Of a DNA stretch of 15,490 nt, positions 7,627-15,232 are shown piece by piece. Made by a program: the position numbers and the translations under genes. This stretch comes from DASQDN01 sp035630195 (GTDB lineage: Bacteria > Acidobacteriota > Terriglobia > Bryobacterales > Bryobacteraceae), in contig DASQLD010000225.1 of NCBI GenBank assembly GCA_035630195.1, forward strand, positions 1 through 15,490, in the 5' to 3' direction. Under the pieces are notes generated by a model, which was not told the DNA's origin, searched no databases, and worked only from the letters and a program-made list of their open reading frames with translations. How positions within the stretch are numbered: the first letter of the stretch is position 1; each line of letters begins with the position of its first letter.

Positions 7627-7984
7627 GCACCATGCGGGCCCCTAAGCTGAGCAGGCAGATACCGAACGCGCGCTTGAGCCAGAGCTCGGGCAAAGCAAGC
7701 GCACAGCGCGAACCGATCAGACCACCCAGGACGAACCCGCAGAACAACAACAGCGCGACGTTCCAGTTCACCAAGCCCTCGCGATGGTACGTCACCGCAG
7801 CGGCAATGCCGACGGGTAGGCACAGGAGAGCTAACGTCGTGCCTTGGGCGGCGTGCTGGCTATACCCCAAGACATACACAAGGGCGGGTACAAGGATTAC
7901 GCCCCCTCCGATTCCCAAAATGCCACTTGCCAAGCCCGTTGTTAGACCTAAAAGTACGACTACAAAGATCTGAAGCGCAGGCAT
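7616..7984 (-). CDS. Half-size TauE/SafE family membrane permease
   Basis: This gives a protein of about 122 residues with four hydrophobic segments. The signature of the TauE/SafE (DUF81) family appears near the N-terminus: GLASGILGIGGGVILVPAL, followed by GYSQHAAQGTTLALL. Full family members have about 250 residues and 7-8 membrane segments made of two such halves, so this one represents a single half. Half-size members occur and presumably dimerise. The family exports or imports sulfite, sulfoacetate or other small organosulfur and organic anions. I chose ATG 7982-7984, where hydrophobic sequence begins at once. The frame is open back to another ATG at 8048-8050, which would add 22 polar residues (144 in total) and falls inside an inverted repeat. 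Neither ATG has a strong ribosome site. It is the first gene of the minus-strand cluster, 17 nt before the enolase gene. Confidence 0.85.
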   Translation of the reverse strand: MPALQIFVVVLLGLTTGLASGILGIGGGVILVPALVYVLGYSQHAAQGTTLALLCLPVGIAAAVTYHREGLVNWNVALLLFCGFVLGGLIGSRCALALPELWLKRAFGICLLSLGARMVLSR

Positions 7985-8043
7985 TGCACCAAGACTAGCG
8001 CCGGCACGGGTGTCCGGCAAGATCGAATGGCAAACGTTCGGCA

Positions 8044-8062
8044 CCACCATCCATAATGGTGG
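8044..8062. repeat. Inverted repeat in the divergent intergenic region
   Basis: CCACCAT and ATGGTGG form a perfect 7-bp inverted repeat around a 5-nt loop (ccata). It lies between the divergent TauE and PSD1 genes. It could be an operator or an mRNA hairpin in the TauE leader. It has no T-run, so it is not a classic terminator. Confidence 0.5.
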
Positions 8063-8158
8063 ATGGTCGGTTTTCGTTCGTTTTTTGTCCAGTAGGGCAG
8101 ATGTAAGACGTTTGTTTGTACGAAGAAGTGCCCGAACGAACTATAGTCGAATAAGGAA

Positions 8159-10777
8159 ATGTTTCTGAAGGCCGGATTTGGGTTCGTTTTGTCAACGGCA
8201 CTCTTGACGCACGCTGCGCCGGGCAGTTCGACGCCGCAGTTTGCCGCGGACGTCCTTCCAATCCTGCAGAAGAGCTGTATTGGTTGCCATGGTCCAAAGA
8301 CCCGGATGGCCGGGCTCGATCTTCATGAAGTTTCGCTGGTTCTTCGCGGCAGCGCAAACGGACCAGTGGTGGAGCGAGGTAAGTCCAAGGATAGCCTTCT
8401 CGTAAAGCGTGTGCAGGAAGGCTCGATGCCTCCTGGCGGCAAAAATCCGCTCACTTCTGACGAGATTGCAGTCATCGCGCGGTGGATCGACACAGGCGCT
8501 GCTGCTCCGGCTTCGGACTCGGCGCCCGCAGCCGCCTACGTTTCTACGATCACCGAAAAGGATCGGCAATTCTGGTCATTCCAGACTCTCAAGAAGACAC
8601 CGATACCGAAAGTTCAACAGTCACCGCTGGTCAAAACGCCTATCGACTCTTTTCTCCTGGCAAAGCTCGAGGCTAAAAAGCTCAGCTACGCGAAACAGGC
8701 CAGCCGAACCACTTTGGCGCGTCGGGCCTATCTGGATCTGATCGGGCTACCACCGACTCCGGCCGAAATCGACGCCTTTACCGCCGACAAATCCGTCAAC
8801 GCATTCGAACGGTTGGTTGACCGGCTCCTGGCATCGCCAAGCTTCGGTGAGCGATGGGGCCGCCACTGGCTCGACCTCGCCGGCTACGTGGACACGGTAG
8901 GTCGGGACGTTCAGTCCAACGGCTACAAAGTTGGCGAAGGCCGCTGGAAGTATCGCGACTATGTCGTTCGGGCCTACAACAGCGACAAATCCTTCAAGTC
9001 GTTCCTCAGCGAGCAGATCGCGGGCGATGAGATGTTCGATTGGCGTAACGCAAAGGAATACACACCCGACCAGATTGAAAAGCTGATCGCCACCGGCTTT
9101 TTACGCACAGCCGAGGATCCGACAGACAACTCGGAACGTGATACGCCGCTTCTGCGCTACGAGGTAATCCACCAGACTCTGGATATTTTGACGAGCAGCA
9201 CGCTGGGAGTTACGGTCGGCTGCGCTCGCTGCCATAACCACAAGTTCGACCCAATCCCGCAAAGGGATTACTACAGTCTGATGGCCACGCTAACGCCAGC
9301 CTACAATCCCGTAGACTGGACGCCTGTCCTCAAAAGAACGCTTGCCGATGTGCCGCCGGCCGAACGTGAGGCGATCGATAAGTACAATGCTGAGCTCGAT
9401 AAGTCGATCGCTCCGAAGAAAGCCGAATTGGGCAAGCTGTACGAGAAGACGATTTCTCCGATGATCGAGCCAGCGATCGCCAAACTGGCTCCGAAAGACC
9501 GCGAGCCGGCAAGAAAGGGAGCTCTCCTGCCTGAGGAGAAGCGGAATGCCCGTCAGGCGAAGCTCGTCGCTGAACTTGGTGTGGATCTGTCTCCGGCGTC
9601 GCTTCTCACGCGCATGAGTCCGGAAGAGAAGACGACGGTTCAAGCGCTCGAATCGGAACTGGCCAAACTTGAGAAGCAGCGAAAAAGCTACGCAAAGATC
9701 GAAGCGCTCTACGATTGTGGTCCGCCGCCTGAGACGTTTGTTCACCGCCGCGGCGATCACGAATCAAAAGGCGCTACCGTTGCTCCGGGGGGGCTCGAAG
9801 TCTTAAGCACGGCGGGTGAAGTTCTGGAAAAGCCAACTCCCAGCTCAAGCGGTCGTCGGCTGGCGCTTGCGGATTGGTTGACCCGGGAAGGCACACCTGC
9901 CGCGTCGCTGGTGGCGCGTGTTTACGTGAATCGCGTCTGGGGGCACCTGTTCGGAGCAGGTATTGTTGCGACGGGCGATAATTTCGGCAAGATGGGATCA
10001 CTCCCAACCCATCCGGAATTGCTCGATTACCTCAGTGGCGAGTTCATCCGAAACGGGTGGAGCACAAAGAAACTGATTCGGACCATGATGCTTTCGCGCT
10101 CCTATCAGCAAAGCTCGCTGGCTGAAGATTTCCCAAAGAACGCACGGTTGGCTGACCCGCAAGCGGCTGATCCCGATAACTCCCTCCTATGGAGAATGCG
10201 ATTGCGCCGCATGGAATCGGAGGTTATTCGCGACTGCATGCTCAGTGTGTCCGGCAAGTTGAATCCGGCGATCGGCGGTCCAGCAGTTCCCACGATCACG
10301 CAAGCCGATGGAATGGTGATTATCGATGAAAAAGAAATCACCGATCCGTCCGAACGGTATCGCAGAAGCATGTATTTGGTCGCGCGCCGGCGCTATAACC
10401 TCAGCATGCTAGGGGTATTCGATCATCCCGTTATGAGCACAAACGCAAAAGAGCGGGGCGCATCGGCCGTAGTGCTTCAGTCGCTGATGATGATGAACGA
10501 TAAGGAAGTGCATACGCAATCCGGGTACTTTGCCGATCGCGTTCTCTCGATGGCGAACGGACAATCAACTGATGATGCCCTTATCAAGTCCGCTTTCCGC
10601 CTTGCGCTTGGCCGCTTACCCGATGAAAAGGAGGCAGCCACTCTCTTGGGATTGCTCGGACGCGAACGGGAACGTTTTCGGGAGGCGAAGAAGTCCGAGG
10701 CCGATGCGTTCCGGGAAGCGCTAGCGAGTGTATGCCATGTGCTTCTGAACGCGAACGAGTTTTTGTACGTGGAGTAG
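8159..10777 (+). CDS. PSD1-type cytochrome-domain protein (PSCyt1-DUF1549-DUF1553)
   Basis: This 872-residue exported protein begins with a signal peptide (residues 1-20, ending THAA). The PSCyt1 cytochrome-c-like domain follows, with a heme-attachment motif CIGCH at 40-44 and a candidate distal Met ligand in GSMPPGG (M90). DUF1549 (PSCyt2) spans about 160-375: PIDSFLLAKLE, LARRAYLDLIGLPPTP, FGERWGRHWLDLAGY, and a second CARCH at 355-359. A lysine- and glutamate-rich helical insert covers about 395-520. DUF1553 (PSD1) follows at about 560-870, with RVYVNRVWGHLFGAGIV, SYQQSS, LLWRMRLRRMESE and FRLALGRLPDEKE. The combination is widespread in planctomycetes, Verrucomicrobia and Solibacter-type acidobacteria and almost always sits beside a DUF1501 gene, as here. 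The biochemical role is not established. Start ATG 8159 has AAGGA only 1 nt upstream, which is unusually close. Confidence 0.93.
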   Translation: MFLKAGFGFVLSTALLTHAAPGSSTPQFAADVLPILQKSCIGCHGPKTRMAGLDLHEVSLVLRGSANGPVVERGKSKDSLLVKRVQEGSMPPGGKNPLTSDEIAVIARWIDTGAAAPASDSAPAAAYVSTITEKDRQFWSFQTLKKTPIPKVQQSPLVKTPIDSFLLAKLEAKKLSYAKQASRTTLARRAYLDLIGLPPTPAEIDAFTADKSVNAFERLVDRLLASPSFGERWGRHWLDLAGYVDTVGRDVQSNGYKVGEGRWKYRDYVVRAYNSDKSFKSFLSEQIAGDEMFDWRNAKEYTPDQIEKLIATGFLRTAEDPTDNSERDTPLLRYEVIHQTLDILTSSTLGVTVGCARCHNHKFDPIPQRDYYSLMATLTPAYNPVDWTPVLKRTLADVPPAEREAIDKYNAELDKSIAPKKAELGKLYEKTISPMIEPAIAKLAPKDREPARKGALLPEEKRNARQAKLVAELGVDLSPASLLTRMSPEEKTTVQALESELAKLEKQRKSYAKIEALYDCGPPPETFVHRRGDHESKGATVAPGGLEVLSTAGEVLEKPTPSSSGRRLALADWLTREGTPAASLVARVYVNRVWGHLFGAGIVATGDNFGKMGSLPTHPELLDYLSGEFIRNGWSTKKLIRTMMLSRSYQQSSLAEDFPKNARLADPQAADPDNSLLWRMRLRRMESEVIRDCMLSVSGKLNPAIGGPAVPTITQADGMVIIDEKEITDPSERYRRSMYLVARRRYNLSMLGVFDHPVMSTNAKERGASAVVLQSLMMMNDKEVHTQSGYFADRVLSMANGQSTDDALIKSAFRLALGRLPDEKEAATLLGLLGRERERFREAKKSEADAFREALASVCHVLLNANEFLYVE

Positions 10778-10796
10778 GTTGTAACTGGGGGAGGCT

Positions 10797-12236
10797 ATGT
10801 CGAGGCGCAAGGACTTACTATCGCGACGGGAAATGTTGGAGATGTCGGGCTCAGGCTTCGGCAGTCTGGCGCTTGCCTGGATGTTAAACCAGGAGAGAGC
10901 TCTCGCTGGATCAGAACGGCCTGTCAGCTTCGATCTCACCCCTAAAGCTCCGCACGCGATTCCTAAAGCGAAGGCCGTAATCCAGCTCATGCAGAACGGC
11001 GGTCCGAGTCAGATGGACTTGGTGGATCCGAAGCCGCTGCTGTCAAAGCTGAACGGCAAGAAGCATTCTGAGAAGCTCGAGACCTTGCAAGAAGGCAGCG
11101 CCGATAACGTGCTGATGGGAAGTCCTTACAAGTTCGAGAAGCGCGGCCAGTGTGGAATGGACATATCGGAACTCCTGCCGCACACCGCGACGATCGTCGA
11201 TGACATCACGCTCATCCGGTCGATGTACACCGAGCACAACAATCACTCCGAAGCATTGATCATGCTGCAGACCGGCAAAATCTTCCCGGGTCGTCCTACG
11301 ACAGGGTCCTGGATTAGCTACGCTCTGGGCACAGAGAACCAGAACCTTCCCGCGTACGTTGTGCTGCGAGATGCCGAAGGCTACAACACCAATGGCGCCC
11401 TCGTATGGGATAACGGCTGGCTTCCGGCTCTTTATCGCGGTACTGAATTCAGTACGAAGGGCACACCTGTTCTGAATCTCAAACCTGCAGTACCGGCGCC
11501 GAAAGGCTCGCAGGATGATCAGCTGGACGCGCTAGCGGCTTTGAACCAACGGCATCGATCGCGATATCCGGAGGACACCTCGCTCGATGCCCGAATTCGT
11601 AATTACGAATTGGCTGCGCGCATGCAGCTTGCGGCCGGGGATGTGCTCGATCTGAAGAAGGAGAGCGAGGAGACGAAGAAGCTATACGGCCTCGACAATC
11701 CAGTTACCGCCAATTATGGGATCCGCTGCCTGATGGCCCGCCGACTCGTCGAGGCTGGCGTGCGCTTCGTGCAGGTCTTTCCACCCGTTCGGCCATCGAT
11801 TCAGCCCTGGGACAATCACAGCAATCTGACGGATGAACTTCCAAAGATCTGCTCCTACACCGACCTGGGCGGCGCGGCGTTGATCAAGGATCTTAAACAG
11901 CGTGGGCTACTGGACGAGACTGCGGTCATGTGGGCCGGCGAGTTTGGCCGGCTGCCGATCTCGCAGAAAGGTACAGGGCGAGATCACAACCGCTTCGGCT
12001 TTTCGCTCTGGATGGCAGGAGGTGGTTTCAAGAAAGGCTATATCCACGGCGCCACAGACGAGATCGGTTATCGCGCTGTTGAAAATCGGGTCAGCGTACC
12101 GGAACTCCATGCCACTCTCTTCCATGTCTTGGGACTCGATCACAAACGTGTCACATACAGGCACCACGGCCGCGACGAGAGCTTGACGGATCCGCCAGTC
12201 ACGCACGCCGAGGTCGTTCCAGCTCTGCTTTCATGA
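10797..12236 (+). CDS. DUF1501 family protein (sulfatase-like fold, Tat-exported)
   Basis: This 479-residue protein is the standard partner of PSD1-type proteins. The N-terminus carries a twin-arginine signal, SRREML at 9-14, followed by a hydrophobic stretch and an ALAG cleavage-like site near 38, so export in folded form is likely. MQNGGPSQMDLVDPKP at 65-80 is the family signature. HNNHSEAL at 147-154, EFGRLP at 382-387 and GRDHNRFGFSLWMAGGG at 394-410 correspond to the conserved metal-site-like motifs of the alkaline-phosphatase/sulfatase-like fold of DUF1501. No activity has been assigned to the family in general. The gene starts 19 nt after the PSD1 stop, behind a GGGGGAGG ribosome site that is only 2 nt from the ATG. 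Its stop overlaps the next start as ATGA, so the three genes form one operon. Confidence 0.94.
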   Translation: MSRRKDLLSRREMLEMSGSGFGSLALAWMLNQERALAGSERPVSFDLTPKAPHAIPKAKAVIQLMQNGGPSQMDLVDPKPLLSKLNGKKHSEKLETLQEGSADNVLMGSPYKFEKRGQCGMDISELLPHTATIVDDITLIRSMYTEHNNHSEALIMLQTGKIFPGRPTTGSWISYALGTENQNLPAYVVLRDAEGYNTNGALVWDNGWLPALYRGTEFSTKGTPVLNLKPAVPAPKGSQDDQLDALAALNQRHRSRYPEDTSLDARIRNYELAARMQLAAGDVLDLKKESEETKKLYGLDNPVTANYGIRCLMARRLVEAGVRFVQVFPPVRPSIQPWDNHSNLTDELPKICSYTDLGGAALIKDLKQRGLLDETAVMWAGEFGRLPISQKGTGRDHNRFGFSLWMAGGGFKKGYIHGATDEIGYRAVENRVSVPELHATLFHVLGLDHKRVTYRHHGRDESLTDPPVTHAEVVPALLS

Positions 12237-13897
12237 AGGCAGTCCTGCTCGCTGTTCTCGCCGCTAATCTGTTCGCAGAATCGTGGTCGGTCAAGATTCC
12301 GATGCGGGACGGAGTGTTGTTGGCTGCTGACGTCTACGGCGCAGATCCCGCACATCCCAAACCTGTCCTCTTATCGCGCACTCCTTATGACAAGGAAGGC
12401 GGCGCTAAATCTGCAATCGAGTATGCGCGTCACGGATATGCCGTTGTCATACAGGACTGTCGGGGGCGGTATGCGTCGGGCGGCGACTACACTCCTTATA
12501 ACGACGACCGGCAAGACGGTTTCGACACCATTGAGTGGATCAATCGGCAACCTTGGTCAAACGGGCGTCTCGGAATGTTTGGAGGTTCTCATCTCGGCCT
12601 GGTGCAGTGGCTTGCAATGGCGGAGAAAGCTCCTGGTCTGGTGACCATAGCTCCTGCCTTCGCGCCGAGCAGTTTGTATCGAGTGGCGTATCGCGACGGC
12701 GCGTTACGCTTGGCATTGATTAGTTCAGCTGGAACGCGGACTCATCCTCCACCTTCCCCTCGCAAGCTCCCGGCTGAAATCAATTTTCTTCATAACCATC
12801 TGCCCGTAATGCATTTGCCGCTAGCCCGACTCGAAGAGGCGTATGGCTGGAGTCTCCCGTGGATGTCATCGCTACTTGCGCATCCCGCATTCGATGGTTT
12901 TTGGCGGCAGACGAGCGGCGAAGAAGAAATCCAATCAAGTGATTTGCCGGTCCAAATTGTGACCGGCTATTACGATTTTTATCATCATGAAGCGGTACAA
13001 GATTTTTTCCGGCTTCGCAACCGGAACTCGAAAGCTCAAGCGCAGTTGATCATAGGTCCTTGGATGCACGGGGGCACGAGTCAATCGAAGACACAAGATA
13101 TCGACTTCGGACCCGACGCGCGTATCGACTTGCAGGCGACGAATTTGCGCTGGTTTGATCGTCATCTGAAAGGACAAGCACCCGTGCACCCAGAACCAGC
13201 CGTTCGTTATTTCGTGCTTGGCGCCAACACGTGGCGAGAGGCTCAAGCTTGGCCTCCTGAGGAAGCCAAGGAAACTCCGCTCTACTTGCGGGCCGGAGGC
13301 GTCGCCGGGTTTGCTCAGCCCGAGGCAGACGAACGCTTCAGCGAATTCGAGTCGGACCCGGACAAGCCGGTTCCCGCGGTCCCATCGATTAAATCGGGTG
13401 TTTCGCGCGCGGCGCTATGGAGTCCGATGGACTACACGGAGATTTCGTCGCGGAAAGATGTGTTGACGTGGACGACACGCGCACTCAATAGGCCGGTCGT
13501 CTTCGCTGGTCCATTGAAAGCCGATCTGTGGGTGGAAACCGATACACCCGACGCTGATTGGGTCGTGAGGTTGTTCGCTGTTCCGCCCAAGGGAATCGCT
13601 CTTCCGATCGGCCACGGCATTACACGCGCAGCGTTCCGCGACTCCGCCGCGCGATCCTCGCCGATTACACCGGGACAGCAGTATGCCTTATCGGTTGATT
13701 TGGGGAGCGGCGCTGCATCGTTACCTGCCGGATATCGCCTTCGGATCGTTATCGCGGGGAGTTCGTTTCCGATGTATGACCGGAACTTGCATACGGCTGA
13801 AGGGCCTTTTTCTGCCCGTGCGATTCGGGCACACCAAAAGGTACATCATCGGAGAGGCCTCGCCTCGAAGATTGTGCTGCCTGTGCTACGGAAATAA
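12233..13897 (+). CDS. CocE/NonD family serine hydrolase (X-Pro dipeptidyl-peptidase S15-like), exported
   Basis: This 554-residue protein has a short signal peptide (residues 1-15, ending LFAES). An alpha/beta-hydrolase domain covers about 18-315. VKIPMRDGVLLAADVY at 20-35 is the classic opening, followed by DCRGRYASGG at 75-84. The nucleophile elbow GGSHLG (117-122) puts S119 as nucleophile, with D248 in GYYDFY and H279 in GPWMHG completing the triad. A beta-sandwich C-terminal domain (PepX_C-like, about 375-550) contains DLWVETDTPDADWVVRL and ends with SSFPMYDRNLHT. Members hydrolyse esters or amides such as cocaine, glutaryl-cephalosporins or X-Pro peptides; the substrate here is unknown. 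His follows the catalytic Ser where Tyr is common. Translation starts at an ATGA overlap with the DUF1501 stop. It is last in the operon, facing the convergent UnbV pseudogene 13 nt further on. Confidence 0.93.
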   Translation: MKAVLLAVLAANLFAESWSVKIPMRDGVLLAADVYGADPAHPKPVLLSRTPYDKEGGAKSAIEYARHGYAVVIQDCRGRYASGGDYTPYNDDRQDGFDTIEWINRQPWSNGRLGMFGGSHLGLVQWLAMAEKAPGLVTIAPAFAPSSLYRVAYRDGALRLALISSAGTRTHPPPSPRKLPAEINFLHNHLPVMHLPLARLEEAYGWSLPWMSSLLAHPAFDGFWRQTSGEEEIQSSDLPVQIVTGYYDFYHHEAVQDFFRLRNRNSKAQAQLIIGPWMHGGTSQSKTQDIDFGPDARIDLQATNLRWFDRHLKGQAPVHPEPAVRYFVLGANTWREAQAWPPEEAKETPLYLRAGGVAGFAQPEADERFSEFESDPDKPVPAVPSIKSGVSRAALWSPMDYTEISSRKDVLTWTTRALNRPVVFAGPLKADLWVETDTPDADWVVRLFAVPPKGIALPIGHGITRAAFRDSAARSSPITPGQQYALSVDLGSGAASLPAGYRLRIVIAGSSFPMYDRNLHTAEGPFSARAIRAHQKVHHRRGLASKIVLPVLRK

Positions 13898-13910
13898 GTC
13901 TCGTTTCTCG

Positions 13911-14570
13911 TCACGACCTTCGCGTATCGTCACCAATCTTCGTAATTGAATCCTTTCGATTTGCATGGTTCACCTGCCGCGCTTTGCCGGCGATAAGGGT
14001 CATGCGGGCGCCGAGACTCTGTCTGTTCGATTGAGCGCCGACAAGCTGCACATCCAACCAATTATTCGCGGCGGACGACACATTCCGTAAAAGCAGCGGG
14101 GTGTCATTCAGGCGAGTGACAACGACATCGACGCGGCCGTCGCGGTCCAAGTCAGCAAACCCGGGCTTGGAGATTTCGCTCGCAGACCACTTGCCCGCCC
14201 TGTTCCAGAGCATGAGGTCCCGTTGCCTGGATTTTCCACTCGAGTATTGCTCAGTATTTTCCTGAACATCGCCGTTGGCGGTGAAGATGTCTTTCCATCC
14301 GCCACTATCGAGGTCGACTATACCAGCGCCCCAACCGCTGAATGACGTGGTCAGCGTTCCGATGCCGCTCGATAAGTGCGATCCGGGAACAGCCGGCCGT
14401 TTACATTTCGAAAGAACGGGAACGTTTCATTCGCCAGGGCTGTTACGAAGATCTTCTTTGCCGTAATTGTCAAGGTCGCGGAAGTCAAACTCCCATTGAG
14501 GAAAGCGCCTTTCCATCATCGTTCAGCGCGACTCCTGCCTCCGAACCTACTTCTCGCAAGCGGCACGGGG
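13911..14570 (-). pseudogene. Degraded FG-GAP/VCBS repeat protein with ASPIC/UnbV domain (frameshifted fragment)
   Basis: Reading the minus strand across frames recovers a continuous ASPIC/UnbV (CRTAC1-like) protein. From upstream to downstream it gives REVGSEAGVALNDDG and SSMGV, then DFRDLDNYGKEDL, then FVTALANETFPFFRNVNG, then TYSSGIG with FSGWGAGIVDLDSGGWKDIF, then GFADLDRDGRVDVVVTRLN, and finally the UnbV part NNWLDVQLVGAQSN with GARMTLIAGKARQVNHA. Single-base shifts are needed near 14487, 14452 and 14374. The C-terminus is lost, because family similarity stops after QVNHA near 13965 and a stop follows at 13911. The N-terminal repeats are missing upstream of about 14570. The longest intact frame with an ATG (13911-14213) is only the tail. 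Intact relatives are large secreted beta-propeller proteins. No likely start codon or ribosome site serves the remnant. It is almost certainly non-functional. Confidence 0.85.
13955..13972 (-). repeat. Direct repeat copy B (18 bp), at the broken end of the UnbV pseudogene
   Basis: This is an exact match to the sequence around the enolase start (7587-7604), same orientation. It coincides with the point where UnbV similarity ends (QVNHA). From its ATG a 26-codon frame beginning MQIERIQLRRL runs to a TAG at 13886-13888. It could be the remnant start of another gene. Confidence 0.8.
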
Positions 14571-14639
14571 GCCTTCGTCATTTCGGCGAATTGTTCTCTT
14601 CGGAGCGGTGTGGCGGCATTTCCTCCTGAGGCCTGGAAA

Positions 14640-14864
14640 CTATTTCAGGTCATGGTGATGGATCACATGACGGGCATCCAACGTGATTGGCTCGGTAAGG
14701 GCAGTAAGGAAATCAGCACTAGTGGCGACACGATTATCCGACGACGCTTTCAGCCAGTCAGCACCAGTCTTCTTGTGAAGCGTTCCTCCCTGGTACCACT
14801 TCTTTGACTCTTGAGCAGAACACGTCAGGGTCAAGGCGAGCAACACAGTGGTAAGGCTTTTCAT
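14640..14864 (-). CDS. Small secreted protein with WYxGGTLHK motif (possibly C-terminally truncated)
   Basis: This encodes a 74-residue protein starting at ATG 14862-14864 with an AGGG ribosome site 4 nt upstream. Residues 1-17 are a signal peptide ending CSA before QESKKW. The mature part has WYQGGTLHKKTGADWLKAS followed by NRVATSADFLTAL. That pattern resembles a small family of secreted proteins of unknown function that I recall from other bacteria, in which an aromatic/GGTLH start is followed by a Trp and a LATAADW-like stretch. I recall those as about 100 residues. Here similarity appears to end around TALTEP, leaving an unrelated His-rich tail (ARHVIHHHDLK), so a truncation or frameshift near 14690 is possible. 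It lies just upstream of the UnbV pseudogene on the same strand. The gene call is moderate and the function unknown. Confidence 0.6.
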   Translation of the reverse strand: MKSLTTVLLALTLTCSAQESKKWYQGGTLHKKTGADWLKASSDNRVATSADFLTALTEPITLDARHVIHHHDLK

Positions 14865-15232
14865 ATTACCCTAAGCAGTTGCCACGCTTGCCGCGATATC
14901 GAGTCTGCACAAGAACGAGAATTTCTCTTCCACCGGCTTTACTCAATGATCCGGTTGATACTTACCCAACCGGGCCGCTTCGATAATGACTGACGTCCGG
15001 TAGGTGTTCACGCTTCGCCCCAATCAGCGAAGTGCGGACCTCTACGCCTGCCGATCCGGTCCCAAGAGTATGGTGCTGCAGAACATTCACGAACGGTTCG
15101 CGAATCGACATCGCAACTGGAACAGTGGCTGCGTGCGCTTCAAACGTAGACAGGCTACGGGTACATCGCTGCCGAGCCTACCCACACCGAAGTAAGATGA
15201 CATGTGAATCCGAATTAATAATGGAGCCGAAT
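14865..15232. other. Intergenic region without a recognised gene
   Basis: About 370 nt hold no convincing coding sequence on either strand. The plus frame that joins the next gene is open from about 14992, but its translation up to the GTG at 15233 (rich in Cys, Arg and Thr) resembles no family I know. The region contains an 8-bp palindrome TTCGCGAA near 15098 and must carry the promoters of the two divergent small genes. I could not assign a clear -35/-10 pair. Confidence 0.5.

Noticed and set aside
7482..7973. Plus-strand open frame of 163 codons across the enolase start and TauE
   Set aside because: It is antisense to two well-supported genes, and its composition is typical of a reverse-strand shadow.
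8073..8140. Inverted 8-mers TTCGTTCG (8073-8080) and CGAACGAA (8133-8140) in the divergent intergenic region
   Set aside because: They are short, low-complexity and 52 nt apart; a chance match is likely, so they are not listed as an operator.
9290..9760. Minus-strand open frame of 156 codons
   Set aside because: It is antisense to the Lys/Glu-rich insert of the PSD1 protein; the translation is Arg/Leu-rich as expected from that complement.
13886..13966. 26-codon minus-strand frame starting MQIERIQLRRL
   Set aside because: It is too short, overlaps the CocE end and has no ribosome site; kept only as a possible remnant at repeat copy B.
14376..14807. Plus-strand open frame of 143 codons
   Set aside because: It is antisense to the FG-GAP/UnbV remnants and the small WYxGGTLHK gene, both with recognisable sequence; it is open only by chance.
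14992..15232. Upstream extension of the final plus-strand frame
   Set aside because: The frame is open, but the signal peptide and the GGAG-spaced GTG at 15233 mark the real start, and the extension resembles nothing known.
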